Below are positions 32,600 to 45,129 of a stretch of 64,000 nt of DNA, in pieces. The DNA comes from Gibbula magus (lineage: Eukaryota; Mollusca; Gastropoda; Trochida; Trochidae). The DNA lies in NCBI GenBank assembly GCA_936450465.1, contig OW388300.1, forward strand, positions 19,221,232 to 19,285,231, in the 5' to 3' direction. Each line of letters starts with the position of its first letter. The stretch's first letter is position 1. The translations under genes were made by a program, and so were the position numbers. The notes under the pieces were generated by a model that was given only the letters and a program-made list of their open reading frames with translations, did not search any database and was not told where the DNA came from.

Positions 32600-33160
32600 T
32601 ATGTTTACATTCTTCTCGCTAACCCAACCGTATTGACACTGCACCATTAGGAGATTGTCAATTAGACTATGGCGTCAAAGGAGTAATTAACATTATGAGA
32701 TCCCATCGTTTACATATCTCTGGGGACTCGAACATGTATCTTCCCGATATTATTTAGTTTTATTTCTTATAACGCCTATCGGGTGTTTTCTTTAATGAGC
32801 CAGCACTCAAAAACAATAGGGACGTTAGCTGACTTTATTGATTGCAATTGATTTCCTTAAATTAGGTGATTACTTTTCTAATTCAGAGATGTACACAAAA
32901 GAAAATATGCATATGGAAACTAGTGTCTCAAATGTAAAGAATATTTTAGGGGATAGACACACAGACGAAACAAGATGCACTTATTTGGTTGAATTTAACA
33001 CCTCTAAACTCGAGTTACCTTCAATGTGTGAATGAAAGTTTGTCCTGACAAACACCGACCAGTCCGGAAGTGACCACGTCATCAAAAATATGACCTTGAC
33101 CTTCTCCGAGGTCACAGGTCACTGCGTCCTGCACAGTCAGTTGTCTAAAGTGCTGAATCC
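32600..33160 (+). pseudogene. Truncated copy of the PAN-mucin gene: upstream region plus broken exon 1
   Basis: Bases 32600-32970 align with 38950-39320, upstream of copy B. The following exon 1 copy lacks the signal-peptide codons and has TGA soon after the remnant. It has lost the middle of the PAN domain by a deletion apparently between two gaccttcac-like direct repeats at about 33090. It stops matching at about 33147 (cagttgtc). It is non-functional. Confidence 0.8.
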
Positions 33161-33269
33161 TCATTGATATTGGCATGTTTTATTATAATTCTTCAAACGA
33201 TTTTGTCCCCAGTACTTCTAGAAGAAGGAATGCAGCTAATGCAACCACACTTTGCAGGATGATAACCCT

Positions 33270-36000
33270 TACTATGTAGTTTCATGCCGCTTCTTTTGGG
33301 CCCAATCGGCCCAGCCGTTAAAGGTCCAGTTCGAATCTAAATTTCGGTTTTTAACATTGACAACATTTTCAAAAAGCAGCTTGCAATACTTTTCAAAAGA
33401 TGCGCAATAACAAGGCAAACAAGAAAGTAAATCATGGCGAAATCGTAAGTCACATTTTCCGACCCTATGCATATTTGAAGCTCATTGTTCTCTGAAGATA
33501 ATCATATTGAAGACTCATTTTATAGCTAAAGCATTGAAGAATTGAAATATGCATATTTCAGAAGTGAACTCATAATACTTTTCTCACAGTGAACACTCAA
33601 AGTTAGTGCTTTTTTAAAAAACACAAACTTCAAAGGGACATAACTCAAAAACCTACTCGTCGAATTTGATTATTTTTTCGGGAGAGTAAGAAAACACTAT
33701 AGTCGTTATAAACACAAAATAAAATCGCTCACGAACAGTCATTCTTTGTCACAGTTTGACAAAAACTGAAAATGTACCGAAATTTCGCAATTTTAAAGGG
33801 TGTGCTTCTTTGAAAAATCTTCTCCTCACTAACGGCTATATGTAGGGATAGCTCATTTTAAAGATGAATAAATGGTTAAAGGCCCCTTTACACAGACATA
33901 AAGACCGTTGTGCGTCCTCTGTGCGACCAAAAAACATAACAGATCGCCGTTTGACGCTCAAGGGAGACAGAATGGTTGCTAAAGGCCCCTTTACACAGAC
34001 ATAATGACCGTTGTGCGTCCTCTGTGCGACCAAAAAACATAACAGATCGCCGTTGGACGCTCAAGGGAGGCAGAATGGTTGCTCGTGAGGAGGTGGCACA
34101 AGGGATATTGAGACATCGCGATTGATCGCCAAGAACGCGGAGGACGCCAACAAATTTTGAACATGCTCAAACTTCAGCAGAGGGGTCGCCGACGATTCTG
34201 GTCGCTCAAGGGTTGCTCCCATGATACAGAAAGGTCGTACAATGGACGTTCTAAGGTCACAAAGGACGCTCAATGATCGCCATGTAAGAAATTCGCTAAC
34301 GTTGGGCGATGCCTCTGCCTCCCTTGTGCCTTCCTACTGCGTCCTCTGTGCAATCAGAGCCGTTTATATCACGACCGTTCTGCGTTCATTCAGCGACCAC
34401 AGCAACCTTTGTGCGACCATGGCGAGTGTTGTGCCTTCTTTCTGCATTCACTCAGCCTTCTGTGAGCGTCCTCGTTAATTCTCCAAAAAATAGATGATCG
34501 ATTCTCACATGTTTCCTTGTTTCTGTTGGCAAATCTTTGATAAGACTATGGCACCAAAAAGGAACAAGAAAACAGAAAAGTCAAGCAAATAAAGATGTAT
34601 GAACTCACTTGTAAAGAAACGACATCACATATTTAACAATAAGAACGGAATGCTGCTGTCGGATAGAGTCGATTTTAAATGTCTTTGATAATAAAACAAG
34701 TTTTGTAAAGAGGTACTCACAATTTCATTCATTCGAGGTTGATACTTATATCATGATCTTTATTCATTCATTTATTATTGGAATAGCTTTTTTTGGTCCA
34801 GAATTTTGTGTAATTTTTTTTACAAAATTACGAAATACCGAAACTAGGACATCGTAAAACAAGCCAAAAATCCCCTTTTTACTCTGTTTACTTTTTTATC
34901 TCCCCGTTAAGAAAATTTAAAAAAGAGTTTTTACCAGTTTTTACAAGGCATGATTTTCAGAAGTATTAACAGATAATGTTTCATAAACTTAAATTTAACC
35001 CATTTGAATGATGAAGCCCTGTTTCATTCGTATGTTTACCAGTGGATTTAATAATTTCATGTATTTTTTTATATTTACTTCTTTAGTTTTTTTAATCATA
35101 TTCTTCTGCAAAAAAAGACACTTTTATTTTTATTTATTGCAGCTGCAAAAGCTAATTGGTTGGTCGTTTTTGACTTTTGGAATGGGACTGAAACAATTAA
35201 GACTAATGCAGCTTATTATAGACCCTAGTCTATCCAGGTTGCCTAATGTTCCCAGTGATCACTGAACGATTGTTCAGGCATCGCAGAGGAGGCAGAAGTG
35301 TTGCTGCATGGTCGGCCAGCTGTCGCCTTAATCGTCAATGGAGGCACAGCGAAGGCACAGAGGAGGCACAGAGGTGGCTGACGGGTTGTACGGGGATCGC
35401 CCTTGATGCTCAAATGTTGTTAGGGTTGCACAGTGAACGCCCAGCGAAGGCAGGGTGGAGGCTCCGTGAACGTGCAGGTTGTTCCAAAATCGTCATGGAA
35501 ATTACCATTATTTGCATTTTAGGTCGTACAAAGGACGCACGAAGATCGCAGGAGCATTTACACAGAAACGGGATTTCGCGAAATCAGCCGACCATTTAGC
35601 GTCCTGTCCATTTTTTTGGTCGCTCAATGGTCGTACGAAGGACGCGGCTCTGTGTAAAGGGGCCTTAAGACAGTGAAGAGTCAAAATTTAGAATTTTGTC
35701 ATAGAACTTGAATTATTTGCACTTGAATACGGTACCTTTTTAAATGTTCGTTTTTAGCTCAAAGGGACATACCTCTGTCAAAAATAAATCAATGTCAGTG
35801 ATATTTATTGAAATTTATTCACGATATTTGCTTAACAATTTCAGTTATAGTTACGTCACAATTTTGGACTTTTTTCCAAGAGTCCGAAATATGCAGCTTT
35901 TAACTTTGAAATTTGGGTCTCAATAATCCGACAGACATGCTAGAGACATGCAACTTTTTTAACAGCTTCACAATTACATTAGAAGGATGGCTTCATTCAT
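33270..36000. mobile_element. Helentron-like repeat interrupted by a TTAA element
   Basis: The left part (33270-33870) and right part (35669 to about 36000) share sequence with the repeat at 55331-56314 (for example gcgcaataacaa, agtaaatcatggcgaaatcg, caaagggacataactc). The two parts are separated by the TTAA element at 33876-35668. The borders are approximate. Confidence 0.45.
33876..35668. mobile_element. TTAA-flanked element D, 1.8 kb, with GC-rich repeated ends
   Basis: The ends aggcccctttacacagac / ctgtgtaaaggggcct are inverted and flanked by TTAA. Its left terminal 100 bases are present twice in tandem (33880 and about 33985). Both GC-rich flanks carry many gtcgctcaa / gtacgaaggacgc motifs around an AT-rich core at 34490-35230. 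No transposase is visible. The TTAA target suggests Kolobok or piggyBac mobilisation. Confidence 0.7.
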
Positions 36001-36335
36001 TAAATTCAATTGATTTATGCGCTGAATCCTATCATCGTCACTTGTGACTATATTTTTACTTCGTTGATGCTTCCTGACTGTAGGACTTCATTAAACAAGC
36101 CCCAAAAGCCAATTTAAACTATCCTATCTCATCTGGTTCGAAACGACAATATCTCAAAACGTGTGTATCTCAGACATAAGAACAGATTATGTTTTAAAAT
36201 TTAAAATTTAGCTTAGTTGGCTTCTGGGGACATAATGTGTATCTGTTTTACTCGTGTTTATCACTCGTGGATTGAATTAGCTGATATTATGGATAGTGAC
36301 GTTTCAGTTGAGTGTAGGTTCTTACATATTATATT

Positions 36336-36408
36336 GCACCACTACTAGCACCACTACTTGCACCACTACTTGCACCACTACTAGCACCACTACTTGCACC
36401 ACTACGAA
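36336..36408. repeat. 12-bp minisatellite, about six units
   Basis: Units alternate caccactactag and caccactacttg. The neighbourhood (36000-37560) has no gene I can support; its open frames are under 70 codons. Confidence 0.85.
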
Positions 36409-37571
36409 TCCTACTTGGTTAAAGGTTTGATGTGTTCTTTAAAGTGGCACTTCATATGAGTTGTCATCTTCACAACATCACAGGCGTAACGAAAAGATTT
36501 CAATATCTTCTCCTTCCGCCCTTGACCTCAACCCTCGCATTTTCAGTGCTAAGATTTTAACGTACTGCAGGCTAATCGGATAAGACAGTTGCATTGCCCC
36601 TGTGACTGTGTCGATCGTCGCTATTTTGAATTGGTTCCGAATGTAAACGGCTGTATGTTAGCAGATGGTAAGGGATGTAAGTCGTGATCACGATAGGTGT
36701 CGCGGATTCGTTTCACCACTTCTGCCTAGGTTGAAGGCAAGGTAAAAAATGGAGATCTCGATACATTGTCACCTTGCCGTGGGAAGATGATGAGTTGTGT
36801 TCTTCATGTGAGTACTGCTGGCAGTTGTCATGTGACATTGACGGTGACCTTTTACTTGTTTTTTATCTATAAAATCACAACCCTGAATAGTTATTGAATC
36901 AGGGGGCGACTACTTTCAAGCCTTTTTTTCTAATTAGCTGGAGTGATAGGTCACGAGACATAAACCCTAAAGAACAATAATGCGATCAATAACCTGGTTA
37001 CATTCGGTCTGATTGTAATGAGATTGTGAGGCGAAGGATCAAAACGAAGCGATATCTATCCTTGATGTCTTGTTTGATTCAAGTTCTCCAAGGGGTGCAA
37101 TGTACTGTAGTAGAAATGATTGTGAGATCACCTCCAGTGGGAATCGAAGCCAGTAGGAACAATTTCGTTTCACCCTGCTACAGTACAATATTTGGTCATT
37201 AAATTTGATGATTGGACGTTGGAGACTGAACTTGTTTTCAAGAAATTCAAGCTACGAGCGTATATATTGCATCATGAGAGGGCATTGCTCTCTGTTATTA
37301 GATCCAGCCAGGTGTACTAGGGATATAGGACGATGTTCTGCAAAACTTAAAGTATTATCTTTGAGGGGTAGCTTCAGACCCTTAACCAGAAGAGTCAGTA
37401 AATGAAGCAACGATTGCGGAAATGTACATTCCAAGAGAATGCATCTAACAAGCCTGCCTTAGGGATTTAAATAGCTACGTTGCAAATGTTGACTGAAAAA
37501 TTCAAATTTTCTTTAATTAGACTGTTTAGAACGAACCAACAACTGAAGCGTTTTCAGGACCACTTAGATAT

Positions 37572-37668
37572 AGCGCTAGGCAAGATATATACCTATATAT
37601 ACCCTACCCTATATAGTAATATATAGTTATAGGGTAGGGTATATATAGGTATTTGTCTTCCTAACGCT
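37572..37668. repeat. Palindrome of about 42-bp arms
   Basis: The arms include acctatatataccctaccc and gggtagggtatatataggt; the inner 25 bases per arm are perfect. It lies directly left of the MITE at 37672. Confidence 0.75.
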
Positions 37669-37671
37669 GTT

Positions 37672-38030
37672 CCTAAGCGTGTTCAGGACCGCGAGTACTC
37701 GCTTGGCGTGTACACGCGTACACGCGAACGGCTCCTGAACAGAGTATTTCGCGAGTACTTCCCAAGATAATTTAAGAATATCATCACCATTTCGGACAAA
37801 AACAGGAGCCTTGCATATAGCAATTGACCAAATTTCAAATGAGTGGGTAATAAAAGAAAGAAAAATGAGGTAATCAAATTTCATGACTAGCGACTCCATT
37901 TTGGACCGTAAATCCTCGCTTGGCGAGACTGATACAAAGTGGTCACATGTGTATATGCGAGTACGCGCGAACTCATTGTCGTTCAGAAACGGGTACTCGC
38001 GAGTACTCGTGGTTCTGAACACGCCTTAGG
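37672..38030. mobile_element. MITE with GCGAGTACTCGC ends
   Basis: The inverted ends cctaagcgtgttcaggacc / gttctgaacacgccttagg are followed by repeated gcgagtactcgc and gtacacgcg palindromes. The 131-codon minus-strand frame over it is a shadow of the element. Confidence 0.65.
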
Positions 38031-39334
38031 TGATGAATGACATCCAGTGACTAAAAGCCGTTCAATTGTTACAATTGTTGTTCATTATTGTCGAACAATA
38101 AGGACTCTCGGGGAATGAGCACGTTTTGCTCAGATGAATAGTTTTCGAGATGAGGTTACTCTATTGTTTGGAGAACTGTATGAATATGAATAGAAAATAT
38201 CTTTTTCTTGTTACACATTGAGAATGTAGATTGTGTTTTTAGAAAATGTGTTTCATACCTTTATTGTGCCTACAATAAAGAAGGATTAAAGACGTTCTGT
38301 ACAATTAGTACATTACAAGATGAAGTTCCCAAGGGAAAACCAGCAAATGAAAACAGATCTGATTCTGAACAAGTCTGAAATTATTCATTAGTAAATTGAA
38401 TAAAAACACACACTTCAACTGATAAGCTATTAAGCTATCGATGAAATACAGTCGGTTAAGAACTATACTGATAGTTACTAATTTATCTTTAGTCATCAAG
38501 GGCTTGGATCTTGAAGATGTATTTAGAATGGAACGTTTTTAAAATGGAGAGAGTGTCTTCGATGAGGTACTGATAGATGCTGAAATCCGAATTGATTAAT
38601 AAATTAGATTTCAAAAGGCTGCAACTCAAAACTAAAAAGTAAATCAACTTATTTTCAGTTCTTTCACTGAATGAGAGTTCGAATCTAAGTGTTACTTACT
38701 GAACCTTTTGTGACCCTACAGCAAGTAAACTTAGTTATTCGATATTAATCAAAAGAAACTGCGTTCTCATGACAATAAGAACATATTTTAAAATGTAATT
38801 CTCTTTATTACATGCAAACAATCCGAGAAATAGTGTTTGTGGTTGCTTAAGTTTCCTGAAGAGCGAACGTTATTGTCTAGTCATATTCAATACAGAAGTC
38901 AAATAAGTAATTCTGCAAGTACTCCACTTTCCTAAAATTACAAAACACAGTACGTGTATATTCTTCTCACTTATCCAACCATACCGACACTGAATCATTA
39001 GGAGATTGGCATTAAGACTGTGGCGTCAAAGGAGTAATTAACATAAGACACACCATAGTCTACATATCTCTTGAGACTCAAACATGTAGTTTCGCAATAT
39101 TATTTAGTTCAGTAAAATATAACTCCCATCGCGTGTTTTCTTTAATGAGACAACACTTAAAAAGAAAAGAGGAATGCCAGTTGTCTTTATTGATTATTAT
39201 TGATTTCCTTAAATTAGGTGATTACTTTGTGAATTCAGAGATGTAGGGAAGGGAGAGATATTACAAAAGAAAATTTACATCTCGAAATTTGTATCTAAGA
39301 AGCACATGTCCGGATAGAGACATACAGACGAAAC

Positions 39335-39644
39335 ATGTTGTTCTTTCTTCCTCTTGTTGCATTTATTTGGTTGAAAATAACACCTGCTGGTGGAAACCTT
39401 GTTAATGAACTTCTCTGTGTTGATGAGAGGTTTGTCCTGACCAACACTGACCAGTCCGGAAGTGACCATGTCATAAAAAATATTACCTTGACAAACAGAC
39501 AGGAATGTGTGGTCACGTGTCATGAGGTCGACTGTGTGACCTTCACCTTCTCCGAGGTCACAGGACATTGTGTCCTGCACAGTCAGTTGTCATCGACCTT
39601 GACCCTCGTCTCACAACCGGACAGCAATGTCTACTATCGTCTGG
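39335..39644 (+). CDS. Copy B exon 1: signal peptide and PAN/apple domain
   Basis: Open and intact, 310 nt, starting MLFFLPLVAFIWLKITPAGG, with conserved ECVVTCHEVDC and TGHCVLHSQ and donor GTAAGA, phase 1. It is nearly identical to copy C exon 1, so copies B and C are closer to each other than to copy A. Confidence 0.75.
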
Positions 39645-40042
39645 GTAAGATTAAACTGTTTGTCTGAGTGTGAAATGTTTTTTAATTTTATGACAAGGGT
39701 ACATGTACGTTGTACACATTTAGAATAGTCTCTTGAATTATGTTACAGCAAAATTTGGTCTATTAAATCGTTATTGACATGTTGTCAACATGATAAGCCT
39801 TGATCCTATAGTGAGGTGTGTTTCTCAGATAATCTTAGATATCCTAATTAGTCGACCTGAGGATTTTTAGCTCATCAAAACCACAGAGGGATCCAACTAT
39901 CTTTATGCCCTTGATCCTTCTACACTTGTTATTGACTCTGTAGCTAATGGCTCTAATATTCATTTTTAAAAAATAACATCACATTAATTCCATTTGCAAT
40001 TGAATTTCTTTGGGATTAGACTATTATACTCGTTCGTATAAC

Positions 40043-40460
40043 CGGGGATGTAGCTCAGTTTGTAGAGTGTTCCCTCATCACCCAGAAGGTCGGGGTTCGA
40101 TTCCGGGTCGCGTCATACCAAAAGACGTAAAAAGATTGGAGTTGCTTGACACTCAGCATTATAAGAACAGAACAACACTTGAACTGGCGCTGCACTGCGG
40201 CTGCCGGGTGCAAAATGCACAATAATATACGGTCTTAAAACCGGGGATGTAGCTCAGTGTCCGCTCATCACCCAGAAAGTTGGGGTTCGATTCCCGGCTG
40301 TGTCATACCAAAAGAAGTTAAAAGATCGGAGTTGTTGCTTCCTTGCTTGGCGCTCAGCATTATAAGGATAATACAACGATTGCACAGGCCCTGCACAGAG
40401 GTTGCCGGGTGCCATTGGCACAAACCAACTTTCCAAAACTTACATTGAAATTAGGGCAAT
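40043..40460 (+). mobile_element. Two tandem tRNA-derived SINEs, type 3
   Basis: Each begins ggggatgtagctcagt (A-box) with a B-box ggttcgattcc about 45 bases later. A body follows with gtcataccaaaag, gttgcttccttgcttgg and ctcagcattataag. Units are at about 40043-40235 and 40240-40460; the second lacks part of the D-loop. The acceptor stems do not pair. A minus-strand copy is at 58600-58778. Confidence 0.8.
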
Positions 40461-40773
40461 AAAGTGTTATTATATAATTATTATTTATAATGGTTGTCAC
40501 CCATGATTTTGTGTTTATTATGCAATATTTCAGAAACATCCAATTGTGTTGTATGTTAATGTGTGTCTAAACCAGTCTCGTGGATTCTATTGAAACTTGT
40601 TACAGCATTATGTTGAACCGTTCAAACCGTTCAAATTTGCATTCATTACATGAATGGTGGTATATGCGAAAGATGAGGTATCCAAGTAATATGAAAGGTA
40701 TACAGTGCAATCGGAGGCTGGGTGGACGGCGTAAGGAGCAATAGCCCTTCTATCAGATTCCAGCATTTAATCG

Positions 40774-41825
40774 GAGGCTCAGGGGGCGACCGTGTACATA
40801 GAGGGCAAAATACCTGTCCTACAACTACTTCTTACAGTCCATATGAGACTGAGGGACGCGAGGGACATAGCAAGAGGACTGTCCTACAACTACTTCTAAC
40901 AGTCCATATGAGGCTGAGGGACGCGAGGGACAGAGCAAGAGGACTGTCCTTCAACTACTTCTAACAGTCCATATGAGGCTGAGGGACGCGAGGGACAGAG
41001 CAAGAGGACTGTCCTTCAACTACTTCTAACAGTCCATATGAGGCTGAGGGACGCGAGGGACAGAGCAAGAGGACTGTCCTTCAACTACTTCTAACAGTCC
41101 ATATGAGGCTGAGGGACGTGAGGGACAGAGCAAGAGGACTGTCCTTCAACTACTTCTAACAGTCCATATGAGGCTGAGGGACCCGAGGGACAGAGCAAGA
41201 GGACTGTCCTTCAACTACTTCTAACAGTCCATATGAGGCTGAGGGACGCGAGGGACAGAGCAAGAGGACTGTCCTTCAACTACTTCTAACAGTCCATATG
41301 ATGCTGAGGGACGCGAGGGACAGAGCAAGAGGACTGTCCTTCAACTACTTCTAACACTCCATATGAGGCTGAGGGACCCGAGGGACAGAGCAAGAGGACT
41401 GTCCTTCAACTACTTCTAACAGTCCATATGAGGCTGAGGGACGCGAGGGACAGAGCAAGAGGACTGTCCTACAACTACTTCTAACAGTCCATATGAGGCT
41501 GAGGGACGCGAGGGACAGAGCAAGAGGACTGTCCTTCAACTACTTCTAACAGTCCATATGAGGCTGAGGGACGCGAGGGACAGAGCAAGAGGACTGTCCT
41601 TCAACTACTTCTAACACTCCATATGAGGCTGAGGGACGCGAGGGACAGAGCAAGAGGACTGTCCTTCAACTACTTCTAACAGTCCATATGAGGCTGAGGG
41701 ACACGAGGGACAGAGCAAGAGGACTGTCCTTCAACTACTTCTAACAGTCCATATGAGGCTGAGGGACGCGAGGGACAGAGCAAGAGGACTGTCCTTCAAC
41801 TACTTCTAACAGTCCATATGACAGA
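40774..41825. repeat. 65-bp satellite, about 16 units
   Basis: The period is 65 bases, with agtccatatgaggctgaggg recurring at 40836, 40901, 40966 and so on to 41811. Units are almost identical, with a few single-base variants (acgcg/acccg/acacg, gtcc/ctcc). 65 is not a multiple of three, so no long frame exists. The array ends directly against a truncated family C MITE. Confidence 0.92.
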
Positions 41826-42150
41826 GAGACCTACATTAAAATGGCCCCACGAATGTGTTTCATGGATCTGACTGATGTAGCGATACCTAAATACTCAAAG
41901 TAGAGATTTAAATATGGTACCATGATAAAATGGTCAACCATCTTTCTGTATGAACTGTGAGACCTACAATACCTCTCGCACTGAAGAGTTCCACACCACT
42001 GTCCCTTTATACGTCGCACTATTTTCTTTTAATACGGATAACCGTTTTCTATTGATACGATTTAACGGGTCATGTAATGAGATGTTTTACCCTCTAACAT
42101 AACAACATATTGTATACACGATAATAAATATCACATTACAGCGCCTTTAA
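41826..42150 (+). mobile_element. TTAA-flanked MITE, family C, 5'-truncated
   Basis: It matches the interior and right end of 49761-50233 (tctcgcactgaagagtt, gatgttttaccc, ttacagcgcctttaa) and keeps the right TTAA at 42147-42150. The left end is replaced by the 65-bp satellite. Confidence 0.7.
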
Positions 42151-42229
42151 ATAACGTTGAAAGGTATTTTAGGAAACCATTAGCCCCCAAATGCCATATA
42201 AGTATGCAGCAACAATTCTGCATTGGCTA

Positions 42230-43085
42230 GGAAAGTCCCATTCTCGATAATCCAAAGTATACGCTCCGATAAATCTTCTCTATATACATCCACGGCTCGG
42301 CCCGATAACGTTACTACCTCCCTTGACTGGTATTTCATCCAATCAGCGGTCTACGCTGGGAAGTTGAGCGTACCAATCAAAAGACTGCTAAAACGACACA
42401 CCTCCGTTAAACAGATGGAACGACTCTGGTTGGATGTTTATGCAATTACAGTAACACTGAAAGCACTTTGAAGTGACGGACGTTTACTTGTTCATTAAAC
42501 TTTGAAAATATATTTGCTACCAAGATACAGAAAAGTGCGTCATCGATTCGGCCGGAACATTTATATTTACCGACGGGGTTGTTTACATGTAAGCTCATTC
42601 GACTGAATGGTGTGTTGCGAAGTGCCATGAAGCCTGTCAATGATCAACGGTATATCATAAATAAGATTTTTTTAAATTATTTATTTTGTACCCGATTGTG
42701 TAATGAACCGGGTCAGCTTCCAAATGCGAGTTTCGTCTTGCATTGTAGTTTTGACTATCATTTGTTTTCTTAATTATCTTCAATGTTGGCACTTCGGATC
42801 CCTTTGTCGGGGTTCGCTCAATCAAAATAAATTTCAGAAGTTCGAACATTTCATGCCAAATGCCAATCTGTCTACACGATTCCCTTCCTAAATATGCTTC
42901 TTGCACAGCGAGTTGACAAGCTGTCAATCACTTTGAAAGACGCACCCCGTTGGCTGGGGAAAAAAGGCCGGTGAGCCAAGAAAGGTAATAGAGTTATCGG
43001 GCAGAGCCCTGCATGCGTCCAGAGTATATAGAGAAGATTTATCGGAGCTATACCCTGGATTATCGAGAATAGGAAAGTCCAGAAT
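42230..43085. mobile_element. Long-TIR fold-back element in intron 1 of copy B
   Basis: Inverted ends of roughly 95 bases contain ctcgataatcc, gctccgataaatcttctcta and cccgataac. The interior is AT-rich and non-coding; short frames over it are not supported. Confidence 0.65.
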
Positions 43086-43425
43086 AGCACACAAACGCAA
43101 CAGCAGGAGTCCTTCGTATTGGCACTGTATTGGTTCGCTACAGAACGGAACATGTTTAACAATGTTGAATTAAGAATATTAACTAATAATTGCATTTCAA
43201 CAAAGCCATTACATGTTGATAATTTGATAAAAAAAAACCACAAACACTAAGTAATGAAACTGGGGGTGTAAACAACAATGAGCAAATATGACTAATTGTT
43301 CACCTAATGAACAGTGAACCCTTGTGTTAATGTGAATGTATTGATGTTATTTATTAGTTATAGTTATTAATACTGATTAAATCTTAACAAACTTTTAACA
43401 ACGTTGTTAATTTATGGTTTAACAG

Positions 43426-45129
43426 GTGCCGTTCCAATGACTACAACTACTACCCCTTCGACTACATTGACAACTACTACCACAACTATTTTCACTACAA
43501 CAACTATAACTACTTCTTCTACTACAGCTACAACTACAACTACTACTACAACTCCTACAACTACTACTCCTACTACAACTACTACTCCTCCTACTACAAC
43601 TTCTACCACTACTACTATATCTACAGCTACTACTACTACAACTACTACTTCTACTACTACAACTTCTACAACTACAACCTCTCCTACTACAACTACTACT
43701 ACCACTACTGCTACTAGTGCTACTACTACCACTACAACTACTTCTACAGCTTCTACAACTACTACTACACCTACTACTTCTACTACTACAACTACTACTA
43801 CTACTACTACTACACCTACTACTACTACTGCAACTACTACTCCTACTACTCATCCTACTACACCTACTACTTCTACTACTACAACTACTACTACTACTAC
43901 TACACCTACTACTACTACCACTACTACTACTCCTACTACTACCACCACTACTCCTACTACAACTACTACTAACCCTCCTACTACTACAACTACTCCTACT
44001 ACAACTACTTCCACTACTACCACTACTACTCCTACTACTACAACTACTACTACTTCTACTACCACTACTACTCCTACTACTACCACTATTACTACTTCTA
44101 CTACAACTACTACTCCTACTACTACCACTACTTCTACTTCTACTACAACTACTACTCCTACTACTACCACTACTACTACTTCTACTACAACTACTACTCC
44201 TACTACTACCACTACTACTCCTACTACTACCACTACTACTACTTCTACTACAACTACTACTCCTACTACTACCACTACTACTCCTACTACTACCACTACT
44301 ACTCCTACTACTACCACTACTACTACTTCTACTACAACTACTACTCCTACTACTACCACTACTACTCCTACTACTATCACTACTACTACTTCTACTACAA
44401 CTACTACTCCTACTACTACCACTACTACTACTTCTACTACAACTACTACTCCTACTACTACCACTACTACTCCTACTACTACCACTACTACTACTTCTAC
44501 TACAACTACTTCTACTTCTACTACAACTACTACTCCTACTACTACCACTATTACTTCTACTACTACCACTACTACTACTTCTACTACAACTACTACTCCT
44601 ATCACAACTACTACTACTCCTCTTACTACTACAACTATTACTCCTACTACTACCACCACTACTCCTACTACAACTACTACTCCTATCACAACTACTACTA
44701 ATCCTCTTACTACTACAACTATTACTTCTACTACTACCACTACTACTACTTCTACTACAACTACTACTCCTATCACAACTACTACTACTCCTCTTACTAC
44801 TACAACTACTACTCCTACTACTACCACCACTACTCCTACTACAACTACTACTAACCCTCCTACTACTACAACTACTCCTACTACAACTATTTCCACTACT
44901 ACAACTACTACTCCTCCTACTACAACTACTACTCCTACTACTACCACTACTACTACTTCTACTACAACTACTACTCCTACTACTACCACTACTACTACTT
45001 CTACTACAACTACTACTCCTATCACAACTACTACTACTCCTCTTACTACTACAACTATTACTTCTACTACTACGACTCAGATCCCAACTACCACTGATGA
45101 ATATTACTATTATTATTATTATTATTATG
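43426..45129 (+). CDS. Copy B mucin-like exon (about 568 codons)
   Basis: The acceptor ggtttaacag is followed by the conserved GAVPMTTTTT. The body is a repeat of a Thr block with one Pro and one Ser per roughly 13-14 residues. The end passes QIPTTTDE into a Tyr run encoded by a (TAT)n tract. A GTAATT at 45130 is in the right phase to be a donor but is not conserved; otherwise translation stops at 45162-45164. Confidence 0.65.

Noticed and set aside
40043..40120. Possible functional tRNA gene
   Set aside because: It has A- and B-boxes, but the 5' ggggatg does not pair with the 3' side, and it continues into a SINE body repeated twice and again at 58600.
40774..41825. CRISPR-like array
   Set aside because: The units are contiguous 65-bp repeats without variable spacers, in an animal genome; it is a satellite.
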